Positions 24,415 to 34,100 of a stretch of 46,359 nt of DNA are shown piece after piece. The stretch lies in NCBI GenBank assembly GCA_964626565.1, contig CAZVFX010000055.1, positions 1-46,359 on the forward strand. Direction: 5' to 3'. Source of the DNA: CAZVFX01 sp964626565 (GTDB lineage Bacteria > Myxococcota_A > UBA9042 > CAIXZC01). Both the position numbers and the translations under genes were made by a program. Every line of letters begins with the position of its first letter. The first letter of the stretch is position 1. The notes under the pieces were generated by a model. That model did not search any database. It was not told where the DNA came from and saw only the letters and a list, made by a program, of their open reading frames with translations.

Positions 24415-25830
24415 CTAGTCGCGAGCGTGCGACTTCAGCCAGTCAAGCATTTGCTGCAGGTTCTTCGACTGCTGCCAACGGCCGTTGGCGAAGACGCCGT
24501 AGTCCGCGCCGGACATGGCGGAGGCAATTCGTATGGAGTTGGCGTAGAAAAGCCAGTTCTCGGCCCACAACCGTTCAATGAACTCGTTGAACGGGCTGTC
24601 ATTTTGGGCGGGCCCTTTGGCCAGGCCTTTGTCCCAGGCTGAGACGAGGACGCCGGTGGCGGCCTGGGTCGCCTTGTTGGACGCCGCGATTGTGTGCTGC
24701 AAACGCTCGAAATGACCGTCCACCCACTCCACACCGTGGCACGCGTTGCACACCTTCTTCATGGTGGCCAGCCGAGTTGCGACTTCTTCCTCGCTGATTA
24801 GATGTGCAGACGCCGGTTCCCCAGTGAGTTCCACCGGCAGCGGCAGCCCCGCCTTGTTCTTCATTATTGTGGTGTCCGGAGATTTGGGGTGGTTGTGCCC
24901 GTAAATGCCGAATAGCCGCCAGGGTAAACGGTCGGTCATGCGGTGCGTTCGTTTGACGATAATTTCCCCATCGGGAGTAGCCAACTCACTGATGTGGCAG
25001 GTGGCGCAGGTGGGTGCGGTGAAGTGCTCTCCCACCACCCACGGCTCCTCGTAGAAGTTCCACAGCTCGCTGCTGGAATCGTAGATGTTGCCGTGCTTGC
25101 TTACGTTGTACACGGGATAGGCGGGGACGTCCGGGCCTTTGTGGCACTGCCCGCAAGTGGCAGGCTTTCGAGCCTCCGCAATGGAGAAACGGTGGCGGGT
25201 GTGACATGCGGTGCATGCACCTTTAGACCCGTCCGGGTTGATCCGGCCCACGCCCTGGTTGGGCCAGCCCGACAGAGTCGGGATTTCGGCCTCGTCAACC
25301 GCCGTCTCCACCGTGCGTGTGCCCGTGACCTTCACGATGGTGCCGTGGCAAGCCAGGCAGGCATCCGCGTCGGTGAGTGCATGGGGTTCCTCCAGGCCGG
25401 CCTTCCCGTCGCGGAAAGAGGGCGTGCCGTTGATCTGCACCATCAGGTCTCGATAGAGCGGATTATTCATCAGGTTGCCGAACGCATTGGCCATGATGTT
25501 GTCCGCGTACTGTTCGGCTTCGGCCGCATGGCAGGTGGCGCAATCGGGTGGGGTAACCACGATGTGCACCTGGAAGTCGTTGTGGTCGAACGTGTCCTGG
25601 TGGCTCGCCGGATTGATGGTGTGGCACTCGGCGCAGCCCACCGACTTCCCGTCCGCGTCGGCAGTGTTGGCGTGGTGGCTGTTACGCCAATCCGCGACGA
25701 TGCCCGGGTGCAGAGTCTGGTGGCATTCGATACAAGCTTCCGTACTCTCGCTCACCGGGACTTCGTTCCCGGCGCCTGCGCAAAGCAGCATTCCGCCCAG
25801 GAAGGTCAGCCTGACTATTAAGGTCTTCAT
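24415..25830 (-). CDS. Octaheme cytochrome c, hydroxylamine-oxidoreductase-like
   Basis: A secreted 471-residue multiheme cytochrome with signal peptide (about 1-20) and exactly eight CxxCH heme sites, starting at Cys33, 66, 97, 158, 206, 226, 275 and 361. The block GWPNQGVGRINPDGSKG followed by CTACHTRHRFS and CGQCHKGPD...SKHG is characteristic of the HAO-like octaheme family. Members oxidise hydroxylamine or hydrazine, or reduce nitrite or hydroxylamine; direction cannot be told here, and a crosslinking Tyr was not identified. The ATG follows CTGAGGAGG and overlaps the esterase stop as ATGA, so both are one transcript. Likely periplasmic nitrogen-oxide chemistry or detoxification. It is convergent with DUF1704, six bases apart. 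Confidence 0.9.
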   Translation of the reverse strand: MKTLIVRLTFLGGMLLCAGAGNEVPVSESTEACIECHQTLHPGIVADWRNSHHANTADADGKSVGCAECHTINPASHQDTFDHNDFQVHIVVTPPDCATCHAAEAEQYADNIMANAFGNLMNNPLYRDLMVQINGTPSFRDGKAGLEEPHALTDADACLACHGTIVKVTGTRTVETAVDEAEIPTLSGWPNQGVGRINPDGSKGACTACHTRHRFSIAEARKPATCGQCHKGPDVPAYPVYNVSKHGNIYDSSSELWNFYEEPWVVGEHFTAPTCATCHISELATPDGEIIVKRTHRMTDRLPWRLFGIYGHNHPKSPDTTIMKNKAGLPLPVELTGEPASAHLISEEEVATRLATMKKVCNACHGVEWVDGHFERLQHTIAASNKATQAATGVLVSAWDKGLAKGPAQNDSPFNEFIERLWAENWLFYANSIRIASAMSGADYGVFANGRWQQSKNLQQMLDWLKSHARD

Positions 25831-26633
25831 GCAATCCTCCTCAGTTGCACGTCAGAAAAACAGGACTCCGGCTTCAATCGATAGAAAAGCGAAAGGGGCT
25901 TCCCCTTTACTGCCTTTTTCAGCAAATCGTACAGCGCCTTACGCACCGCGGGCGGGATCCGGTGTGCCACCCCGGGAAAACTCCTGAGCGTGGCATCCAT
26001 GCCCAGGCCTTTCAGCCGGGCCACCGACTTCTTCGCCCGTGCGAACTCCACCAGCCGGTCGTCCTCGCCGTGGAGCGCCCTTACTACCGGGTCGGGACCC
26101 TGTCGTTCCACCGGAGGTTGCTGGATCTCCTCCGGCAGAATCCCTCCCACCGGGATGGCGTACGCGACCGAGTCGGGATGTCTGAACGCCACCACAAAGG
26201 ACAGCACTCCGCCTTGGGAAAAGCCGGTGATCACCGCTTTGCCCTTTGTCGGCCGTGATTTAGACAGCGTGCTGATGAGGATGGCGAGGCGGTCGGAAGC
26301 CTCTTCGATCTCCCCCAGGTCGATGCTGGTCACGCGACCCTTACTGATACGAGTGTTGAACCACGAGTATCCAGGACCATGGGGAGTGGGACCCCGTGGG
26401 CAAACGATACGGGCCGGCTGTTTGAACCCGGAGAACAGGCCGGCGAATTTCTTCGGGCTGTCACCCAGCCCGTGCACCGCGATTATGAGCGGTAGTTTGT
26501 CGTCGTCGGCAGCGCCGCCGGTCACAAATTCGTGGAATTCCAGGCCGTGCGCGGGCGGGGCCTCGGCCCGGCAGGCCGACGGCGCAACGTAGGCCAGCGC
26601 CGCGAACATTGCTAGAAAGAGCAGCTTTTTCAT
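25827..26633 (-). CDS. Secreted alpha/beta-hydrolase (phospholipase/carboxylesterase type)
   Basis: A 268-residue exported serine hydrolase. A signal peptide (1-23, ending CRAEA) precedes a compact alpha/beta-hydrolase domain. The oxyanion region is AVHGLGDSP (52-60), the nucleophile Ser139 in GFSQGG, the acid Asp192 in HGEDDRLV and the base His224 in GVAHR. The GFSQGG elbow and GDSP loop match the phospholipase/carboxylesterase (LYPLA-like) group. The start at 26633 lies directly after a hairpin that contains its G-rich ribosome site. The co-transcribed octaheme cytochrome overlaps it by four bases. Substrate unknown; acyl esters in the periplasm are likely. Confidence 0.87.
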   Translation of the reverse strand: MKKLLFLAMFAALAYVAPSACRAEAPPAHGLEFHEFVTGGAADDDKLPLIIAVHGLGDSPKKFAGLFSGFKQPARIVCPRGPTPHGPGYSWFNTRISKGRVTSIDLGEIEEASDRLAILISTLSKSRPTKGKAVITGFSQGGVLSFVVAFRHPDSVAYAIPVGGILPEEIQQPPVERQGPDPVVRALHGEDDRLVEFARAKKSVARLKGLGMDATLRSFPGVAHRIPPAVRKALYDLLKKAVKGKPLSLFYRLKPESCFSDVQLRRIA

Positions 26634-26636
26634 CGG

Positions 26637-26657
26637 GTCACCCCCCTTCAGGGTGAC
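26637..26657 (-). promoter_or_regulatory. Hairpin sequestering the esterase ribosome-binding site
   Basis: In the minus-strand transcript GTCACCC and GGGTGAC form a 7-bp stem with a 7-base loop ending three bases before the start codon. The G-rich ribosome-binding run lies in the loop and 3' arm, so folding would hinder initiation. Confidence 0.35.
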
Positions 26658-26685
26658 ACTAGCGTTGCGACCCGCCCTGAGTCAA
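26656..26685 (-). promoter_or_regulatory. Promoter for the esterase/octaheme cytochrome operon
   Basis: On the minus strand TTGACT (26680-26685) and TAGTGT (26656-26661) are 18 bases apart, giving a short leader that consists almost entirely of the hairpin before the esterase ATG. Confidence 0.4.
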
Positions 26686-26709
26686 GGGCGCTGCATCGTC
26701 GATGGAGCT

Positions 26710-26737
26710 TTGACTTCGGACCCTCAGATGCTAACAT
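26710..26737 (+). promoter_or_regulatory. Promoter for the outer-membrane protein gene
   Basis: TTGACT (26710-26715) and TAACAT (26732-26737) with a 16-base spacer precede the 26774 ATG by about 37 bases. Confidence 0.42.
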
Positions 26738-26773
26738 GCCAATCAAACAGATCCCCCGAGTGAGGAGGAAGTG

Positions 26774-27436
26774 ATGGGAGCTTCTGCAACGAGAAGGTTC
26801 ATGCTGACTTACCTTTGTTTCATGCTGGTCGCAGCGTCACCGGCAACGGCCGTGGCAGAGTCCGAAGGGCCCGGAGCCGGCGTCAGGGCCACGCTCTTTG
26901 GGCAGGGGCTGGGAGAGATAGCGGCAATTTCCAGTTGGGGGCCGATTATTCCGGTGAACTACCAGTTGCTTGCTCCTCCCATGCTCGAGGGCTTGCTCCC
27001 GGTGGGAGTGGGAGACCTCCTGCTGGGGCTTTCGTATGCGAGGGCCACCCGTGACCGTACCTACAAAGGTGAATATGGGGAGACCCGCGAGGAGAGTGCC
27101 TGGGGACTCGCCGTCTCGGTTGGTTTCGCCTATTCGCTATTCACCCACGAGTCAAACGCTCTGCGGGTGGGCACTCGTCTCGGCACCATCATCGGCGGTG
27201 AGGAAGACAAGGAAACCTATGGGGGCAAGGAACACGACTACAGTGACGACGAATCGGGCAAGATTGTGAGCGCTGGGGTCTTTCTCGCAGCCGAGCACAT
27301 GTTTTACCGCCATTTTGGATTCCAAGGGGAGTTGGGGCTCACCTACTTCGGTTACTTCGAGGATGACAAAGATACTGAGGAGTCCCGAAGTTGGTTGTCC
27401 ACCTATACCGCTCTCTCAGCCGTGATGCGTTTCTAG
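26774..27436 (+). CDS. Predicted outer-membrane beta-barrel protein, family not recognised
   Basis: A 220-residue exported protein. The signal peptide covers about residues 1-28 (ending TAVAES); the mature part has alternating hydrophobic/polar strands and Gly/Tyr-rich stretches such as GLAVSVGFAYSLFTHES and a terminal Ala-Val-Met-Arg-Phe, fitting a small eight-stranded barrel closed by a C-terminal Phe. Two charged segments (about 134-150 and 196-204) would be surface loops. The ATG at 26774 is preferred to GTG at 26771 because AGGAGG lies five bases before it. No homologous family is recognised. It stands alone between the divergent esterase operon and the downstream lipoprotein gene. Confidence 0.68.
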   Translation: MGASATRRFMLTYLCFMLVAASPATAVAESEGPGAGVRATLFGQGLGEIAAISSWGPIIPVNYQLLAPPMLEGLLPVGVGDLLLGLSYARATRDRTYKGEYGETREESAWGLAVSVGFAYSLFTHESNALRVGTRLGTIIGGEEDKETYGGKEHDYSDDESGKIVSAGVFLAAEHMFYRHFGFQGELGLTYFGYFEDDKDTEESRSWLSTYTALSAVMRF

Positions 27437-27476
27437 GCGACCTCGCCGGCCGCTGCAAACGAAGTTCTCCTCCCCC

Positions 27477-27522
27477 TGTACAACCCACCGCGTTTCAGCT
27501 AGAGTTTCACCGAATGAAACTC
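27477..27522 (+). promoter_or_regulatory. Weak promoter and 7-bp hairpin before lipoprotein gene
   Basis: TGTACA (27477-27482) and TAGAGT (27500-27505) are 17 bases apart. GAGTTTC (27502-27508) and GAAACTC (27516-27522) form a perfect hairpin overlapping the -10 box and transcript start, just before the GAGGAA ribosome site. Confidence 0.3.
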
Positions 27523-27533
27523 ACGAGGAAGCT

Positions 27534-28937
27534 ATGCGCGTTGTTGTTTGGATTTGCGCTGCAATTCTGGGGGGCGCCTGCACCGAGACCACTGTCCACA
27601 TGGATGACCTGACGCCGTTGCCCGACCTCGGTGCGTCCCAACCGGAAGTTGTCGTCGGCGTCGATGTGGGGACAGACCTCGCCGCGCCTGCGGATCTTGC
27701 CGCGGATTCCGGAGGTGATGCCCCGCTGCTGGAGGATGTCGAACCGGGGGCGGACGAAGAGTCGGCGCCTGACCTGGTCGTAGACCCTGACGAATCCGCC
27801 GAACCCGACGAGGTGAGTTGCACACCGACAGTGCGCAAGGTGATCGCTCAGGTTGGCGATGAAGAGGTTGCCGGCAACACCGGCGGCGTGCACCGCACCA
27901 CCATCGCGGTTGATTCGCTGAACCAGCCCCACATCCTGGCCGACAAGGGCAATCCGCTGGTCTACATCTGGCACAGAACCGGAGGATCCTGGTCGGAGAG
28001 CCTGTTCGCCGCGGCGGAAGACTACAACACCGAGCGGATCTATCTTCCCCACATCGAAATCGACAAGAAGGACCGGGCCTGGATCTCCGCCTGGATAACC
28101 TACAAAAGCCACCCCGACCCCGTGGCCACCTGCGGCCAGGGCATCTGGCAACTCGGCAACATCACCACCGCGCCTTCCCAGTTGTGGTACAACAAGATCT
28201 ATCTCACCTGGAGCAACGGCATGCTATCCTTGGACCCCAATCATTCGAACCAGTGTGTGGTCATGGCTCGGGATGGAGACTGGGAGAAGCTGAACGCACA
28301 GGGACAGAGCATCGACTCGGGGAAGATGTTCTGCGGGCAAAGCGGGGAAAAACTGCGCTTCCTGATCAGCCCCAACCCGGGCCAGACCGGAGTTTGGCAC
28401 GCCAACACCAGCGGGTGGAACGAGTACCACAGTGCATACCAGAACTCGGTGCGGCATGCGGCGGGTCAGCCACCAGTCGTTTGGGCAGGCTACAACGCAT
28501 ACCCGGAGCAGGGAGAAGACATGCTGCACCAGTCTATCGGCATAGATTGGGTCAACCCCGAGGCTGCCTACATGGCCGTGCAGTACAATCCGGGTATCGT
28601 GATCAATATCTGGGATGGAGAGAAGATGGTCTTTCCCAAGGCTTCCCTTCCGGTGCTCGCGGATGCGGCGGCCCAGCACGGCAACGGCAGCGACCGTTTC
28701 GGTCCGCAGTGGACCCCGGCGTTGGGCGGCGGCGCGTTCCTGTGTTGGTCCACCGGCGCGGGCAAAGTGAAGGTGAAGTACGTAGGCCCCGACGGCAACC
28801 TGGACTCCGTCGCAGTAAAGGCAACCATGGGCCACAACTGCGCCATGGCCACCGACCCGGAAGGCAACATCCACCTCGCCTATGTCAACGGCGGCATGCG
28901 GTATAGGAAGTTGACTACCGAGCTGGCCTGCCCCTAG
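27534..28937 (+). CDS. Predicted secreted lipoprotein, sialidase/propeller-like body
   Basis: A 467-residue protein with a short signal peptide and a relaxed lipobox LGGAC (Cys16), followed by an acidic, Ala/Asp/Pro-rich spacer (about 17-95) like those of the giant lipoproteins nearby. The body (about 98-467) has repeated HxxDK, IxxDxxDRAWIS and YVGPDGNLD-type strands reminiscent of BNR/exo-alpha-sialidase propellers that scan events or ligands, but no canonical Asp-box array is clear. The ATG is preceded by ACGAGGAAGCT. Its stop codon shares the palindrome CTAG with that of the convergent downstream gene. Function unknown; probably a surface or periplasmic binding protein. Confidence 0.75.
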   Translation: MRVVVWICAAILGGACTETTVHMDDLTPLPDLGASQPEVVVGVDVGTDLAAPADLAADSGGDAPLLEDVEPGADEESAPDLVVDPDESAEPDEVSCTPTVRKVIAQVGDEEVAGNTGGVHRTTIAVDSLNQPHILADKGNPLVYIWHRTGGSWSESLFAAAEDYNTERIYLPHIEIDKKDRAWISAWITYKSHPDPVATCGQGIWQLGNITTAPSQLWYNKIYLTWSNGMLSLDPNHSNQCVVMARDGDWEKLNAQGQSIDSGKMFCGQSGEKLRFLISPNPGQTGVWHANTSGWNEYHSAYQNSVRHAAGQPPVVWAGYNAYPEQGEDMLHQSIGIDWVNPEAAYMAVQYNPGIVINIWDGEKMVFPKASLPVLADAAAQHGNGSDRFGPQWTPALGGGAFLCWSTGAGKVKVKYVGPDGNLDSVAVKATMGHNCAMATDPEGNIHLAYVNGGMRYRKLTTELACP

Positions 28938-30970
28938 TGCCCGCACCCCTTGTCTTCGCACTTGATGATCGCCAGGTCCACGTCGTGCTGCGTCGGGCAG
29001 TAACCTAAGGTCATGGCGTTGCACAGGATTTCTGCCATGGCCGGGGGGGAGCACTCGTCGTATTCCAGCAGAGTGTCGTAGCACTTCTGAATGTTGTCGC
29101 AGCCGTAAAACCCGCCGAACGCTTCCTCCATCCAGAAACCGTACCCTGCATCGTCGTAGACCAGCGGCTCGGCCGATTCCGAAGTCTTCACCGTGCCCTT
29201 GTTGAGGAAGTTGCCGAATATCAGGTCGGTGAATCCGGAGTAGGTCAGCCGCCAGCCGACGTCCCATTCGTCCTCCAGTTCACAAGGCGCCGATTCCTTC
29301 CAACTCCCCTTCCCTTCGCACAACGCCTCCCCTTTGCTCAGCTTGAAATACTCGGCGTAAAACCCGATCAAAGTCGGTTCCACCGGCACCTTCTCCCCTT
29401 CAGGTCCGGTTCCGGTGCCGTTCTCCTGAAGGTATTTTCCAACGTCGAGGGCCTGCTCGTAGGAAGCGTTGACCAGTTCAGCCAGCGGCTCGAAGTAGCT
29501 CACTGAGATACCGGCCTCCGCAAAGAAGGCATCAAAGCCGGTGGAGACCATCTCGCCGATTGCGAAGTCGGTGATGTCGTTCATCTTCTTTGCCGGGTCG
29601 TAGACGAAGGTGCCCGTGGCGTGCACGGGGGCCGACTCGAAGCGGCCCACCACCTCGGGCAGGTCGATTTCCAGTGCGGTGATGTCGGGCAACACTGTCT
29701 TCAAAAGCAGTTTAAGGATGTTAATGGCCTTTGCCAGGGTGCTGATGCACTCCAACAGAACCGGGAGCACCCCTGCCATGGCCGGCACCAACGCCATGCC
29801 CACCACGCATCCCAGAGTCAGGACGGTGAGCGCGTCCTGGAGCATGGTCATGAGGGTGACCAGAGTGAGCAGCGACACGATATAGCTTTCGCACTGTGTG
29901 TCTAACAGGAGCGCTTTTCTGCCCGTTACCAGGTCCGCCTTGCCTTCATCCCCCAGAGCCCGCTCCACCCACAGAGAGAACGAAGAATCCAGGCTGTTCT
30001 GCTCGATGAACTGGGCCAGGATCTCCTGGCCTTCCGGAGGAAGCTTATCAACTGCGTTGTCGAAGTGCGCAAATAGCTGATTGGTGGACGCGGTGAGCGA
30101 CACCCTCAAGTCTACGAGCATGGCGTCCAGCACCGGGTCTCCCGTTTCGGGGGAGGGCGCCTTGTCCAGCGCGTCGGCCAGGTCGGACAGGCCGCCTCTG
30201 AAGTCGTTGATCACCTCCGCGGCCGGCCTTTCCAGAGCCGGGGCCGGAGCAAGCTGGACCTGGAACGGTGCGGATTTCTTCCCGTTGACTTCAACCACAA
30301 CCGATACCGATGCCATCTGGACCGGAGGCACGAAGATGATTCGGTCTTCCCCGGCATGCCCGCCGATGATGGGCATGGCCTGGCCGTTGAAGTAGAGGAC
30401 TCTGCTGTCCGCTGCGGTGCCGAGGTCTGTCCCCTTGAGCGTAGTCTGCCTCAACGCGGTGGCCTGCTCCGGTCCGGTGATGACGGGTGCATCAGCTTCC
30501 GGGCAGGGAGGCTCAGCACAGGCGGAGAAGGTAAAACTCACCGAGTGCGAGTCCCCCCCCAATTCGGCTGAAACGACGTTGTTTCCTTCGTTGAGCAGGT
30601 CCTTGAATCCCGCCGCCCCAACCGATGTGCCCGAGAAGGTGAGCCGGTCGGCCAGGTCGGTACCGTTCAAGGTGACCTTCAGTTTCCCCTCATCCGCCGT
30701 GGCCAGCGGATCGACCAGTGCGATCAGCACCGGCGGCACCGTTCCCACATACTCGGCATCCCGGGCCGGCGAGATGATCATCGCGGCATCCGTCGGAACC
30801 TTGTCCCAGTGTGCCCCGGTCGGTGTCTCGCCGCCTCCCGACCCGCCCCCGTCGCAGCAGGTGATTGTGGTCGCCATGAAGGTCAGCAACGTGCCCGCCA
30901 GGACCGCCTGTCCCGTGATGGACTCCCGCAGCCAACGCCTCAATCCCATGATGCCGATTCCGCCCGTCAC
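28934..30970 (-). CDS. Large predicted lipoprotein with IPT/TIG-like domain
   Basis: A 678-residue exported protein. The N-terminal membrane segment ends ATTITCC followed by DGGGSGGGE, a likely though non-canonical lipid attachment site near residues 38-39. Residues about 63-155 form a beta domain; about 158-245 (ITGPEQATALRQTTLKGTDL) look like an IPT/TIG Ig-like domain; about 360-435 form a strongly hydrophobic helical segment, unusual in a lipoprotein, that may insert in membrane. The Cys-rich end (640-678) closes with CEDKGCGH. GTG at 30970 is used because AGGTGA lies five bases before it; ATG at 30949 is an alternative. No enzyme motif was seen. Function unknown. Confidence 0.75.
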   Translation of the reverse strand: MTGGIGIMGLRRWLRESITGQAVLAGTLLTFMATTITCCDGGGSGGGETPTGAHWDKVPTDAAMIISPARDAEYVGTVPPVLIALVDPLATADEGKLKVTLNGTDLADRLTFSGTSVGAAGFKDLLNEGNNVVSAELGGDSHSVSFTFSACAEPPCPEADAPVITGPEQATALRQTTLKGTDLGTAADSRVLYFNGQAMPIIGGHAGEDRIIFVPPVQMASVSVVVEVNGKKSAPFQVQLAPAPALERPAAEVINDFRGGLSDLADALDKAPSPETGDPVLDAMLVDLRVSLTASTNQLFAHFDNAVDKLPPEGQEILAQFIEQNSLDSSFSLWVERALGDEGKADLVTGRKALLLDTQCESYIVSLLTLVTLMTMLQDALTVLTLGCVVGMALVPAMAGVLPVLLECISTLAKAINILKLLLKTVLPDITALEIDLPEVVGRFESAPVHATGTFVYDPAKKMNDITDFAIGEMVSTGFDAFFAEAGISVSYFEPLAELVNASYEQALDVGKYLQENGTGTGPEGEKVPVEPTLIGFYAEYFKLSKGEALCEGKGSWKESAPCELEDEWDVGWRLTYSGFTDLIFGNFLNKGTVKTSESAEPLVYDDAGYGFWMEEAFGGFYGCDNIQKCYDTLLEYDECSPPAMAEILCNAMTLGYCPTQHDVDLAIIKCEDKGCGH

Positions 30971-31054
30971 GTTGTCACCTCGCTCTCACCTGTTCACCCA
31001 GTATCGGGGAACGCTGCGCTTGGGTCAAGCCCGGGTGCGGCAAAGCCCCACCGC

Positions 31055-31100
31055 TGTACTTCGTACTGCGGTTCAGTTAAGATTCAGGTGTTGGACACCT
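31055..31100 (+). promoter_or_regulatory. Weak promoter and small hairpin before the giant-lipoprotein operon
   Basis: TGTACT (31055-31060) and TAAGAT (31078-31083) are 17 bases apart. The predicted transcript begins within AGGTGT-TGG-ACACCT (31086-31100), a 6-bp stem-loop directly before the AGGAGG of the first giant gene. Confidence 0.32.
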
Positions 31101-31112
31101 CAGGAGGCACAC

Positions 31113-34100
31113 ATGCGTTTGACTGGTTTGATATTGGCGGCACTCCTGGCCGCCGGGTGCGGCTCTGGAACAGGAACCGCGGTGATTGAAGACGTCGGCG
31201 GATCCGAGATCACCGTGGACGTTGGTGACGACGTGCAACTTGTCGACACCGGTTTGGATCTGGCCGAAGAGGAGCTGCCGGAGGACACTCTCGAGTTGGA
31301 ATTCCTGCCTCAGGACCTGCCCGACCTCGGCTTTGTCCCGGAACCGGGAACCGCTGGGTACCCGTGCGAGTCAGGCGCGGATTGCAATGACGGCTATTGC
31401 GTGCAGACCGGCGACGGGATGCAGTGCACCATGACGTGCCAGGACGAATGCCCGTTCGACTGGAGCTGCGAGCTGCACACTCCCAGCCTTCCCGATCAGA
31501 TCTACTTGTGCATGCCCACTTTCGTTGACTTGTGCCGGCCGTGTATGGCCAACGCCGACTGCTGGACCAACGGCGTGGACGCAGGGCAGGCGTGCGTCAG
31601 TTACGGGGACGTTGGAAACTATTGTGGTGGCTCGTGTGAGGGCGGTTGTCCCTCCGGCTATGCGTGCAAAGAGGCGGAAGACGTCACCGGGGCCGTCGGG
31701 CAGCAATGTGTTCTGGCTGAAGGTGAGTGCAGTTGCACCCAGTGGTACGTGGATGCAGGCGCGGCTACAGAGTGCTCCGTGGAAAACCAGTGGGGTGTCT
31801 GCCTGGGCGAGCGGGTCTGCCTGTCCGCCGGACTGACCGACTGCAGCGCCGCGGTTCCGGCCCCGGAGGAGTGCAACCTGCTGGACGACGATTGCGACGG
31901 CACCGTGGACGAAGACCTGTCGGGAGCAGATTGCTTCTTGATCAACGAATTCGGCACCTGCCCGGGCGTTGAGGAGTGCAACGACGGGCAGATACAGTGC
32001 GTGGGAGTGCCGGCTGCGCCCGAACAGTGCGACGGATTGGACAACGACTGCGACGGCGAGGTGGACGAAGGGTTCCTGGATACCGATGGTGACGGCATCG
32101 CTGATTGCCTGGAAAGCGACAAGGACGGGGACGGCGTGGCCGACGGCCCCGACAACTGTCCCGAAGAGTTCAACCCGCTGCAGGGTGATTTTGACCTGGA
32201 CACCGTGGGGGACAAGTGCGACCCGGACGATGATAACGATCTGACCGCCGACGATTTGGACTGCAAGCCCAAGGACGCGTCCGTGCACCCGGAGGCGGAA
32301 GAGACCTGCGACGGCAAAGACAACGACTGCAACCTCATCGTCGATGAAGGTTTTGACGACAACGACAGCGATGGTTGGAAGGACTGTGTGGATGACGATG
32401 ACGATAACGACGGGGTAGATGATCAGGCGGACTGCGACCCCTTGGACCCGTTGGCGCATCCGGGCGCCGCGGAGTTGTGCGACGGCAAGGACAACGACTG
32501 TGACGGCGAAGTCGATGAAGGTTTCCCCGACCAGGATCTGGACGGAGTAGCGGACTGCCAGGACGACGACACCGACGGTGATGGAGTTGCCGATAGCGCG
32601 GATAATTGTGTTGGTGTGATGAACGAGGGGCAGGAGGATTTGGACGGGGATGGAGTTGGCGACGCTTGCGACGCCGACGCCGACGGCGACGGCATCCCCG
32701 ACAGCGCGGACAACTGTGTTGGCGTAAAAAACACGGACCAGTGGGATACGGACGATGACGGACTGGGAGATGAGTGTGACGAGGACGACGACGGCGACGG
32801 CGTTCCCGACAGTGCGGATAATTGTGTTGGCGTAAAAAACGCGGGGCAGGAGGATCTGGATGGGGACGGGGTAGGGGATGCGTGCGAGGACGACCTGGAC
32901 GGTGATGGCGTGGCGAATGCGTTGGATTGCGCGCCGTTGAACCCCGCGGTCTACCCCGGGGCTGAGGAGCTGTGCGACGGAATTGACAACGACTGCGATT
33001 TTAATATCGATCAGGGTTTCTCCGACAACGACGTCGACGGCGCCAAAGACTGTGTGGATATGGATGACGACAACGACGGTGACCCCGATGATTCGGACTG
33101 CGCTCCTTTCGATCCGGATGTACATGCTGGGGCGGGCGAAGAATGTGATGGCGTGGACAACGACTGTGACGATCTTGTCGACGAAGATACGGGCATGCTG
33201 GCCTGCGGCAAAGGGATCTGCTTTCACACCCTGGCCGCTTGCGTGGGCGGCATCCCTCAAGTTTGCGATCCGTTGGAGGGTGTCGAGATCGAAGTATGTG
33301 ATGGTGTGGACAACGATTGCGACGGGCTGGTGGACGAGGACCTGGGCTGGGTCAACTGCGGTTTCGGCGAGTGCCAGCAGTTGTTGTATTCGTGCGATAG
33401 CGGCGCGCCGGTGGAGTGCGACCCGTTCGCGGGTGCGGCGCCGGAAGCATGCGACAATCTGGACAACGACTGCGACGGCATGATCGATGAGAGTCTGGGA
33501 ACGCTTCTGTGTGGCGAAGGGGTTTGCCAGCACCTGGTGGAACTGTGTGTAGACGGTGAGGAGCAGTTGTGCGACCCCATGGCGGGTGCCGGCCTCGAGG
33601 TGTGTGACGGCGTGGACAACGACTGCGACGGGTCGACGGACGAAGAGTTGGGGGCCACAACTTGCGGGTTTGGCTTGTGCGAGCACACCCAGGCCAATTG
33701 CGTCGGCGGTATCCTCCAGGTCTGCGATGCAATGGAAGGTGCTGGTCTCGAAGAGTGCGATGGGCTCGACAACGATTGCGACGGCGAAGTCGACGAGGAG
33801 TTGGGGACTACCACCTGTGGCCTCGGTATTTGCGAGCATACCGTGGACAATTGCGTGGGTGGCGTCCCTCAGGTTTGCGATGCCTGGGCGGGTGTTGGTG
33901 TAGAGATATGTGACAGTTTGGACAACGACTGCGATGGTGAGATTGATGAGGAGCTGGGACAAACCACCTGCGGCCTGGGGGTGTGCGAGCACACGGTGGA
34001 CAACTGCGTCGGGGGTATCGCACAGGAGTGTGATGCCATGGAGGGTTCCGGTGTAGAGGAATGTAACGGGCTCGATGATAACTGCGATGGTGAAGTGGAT

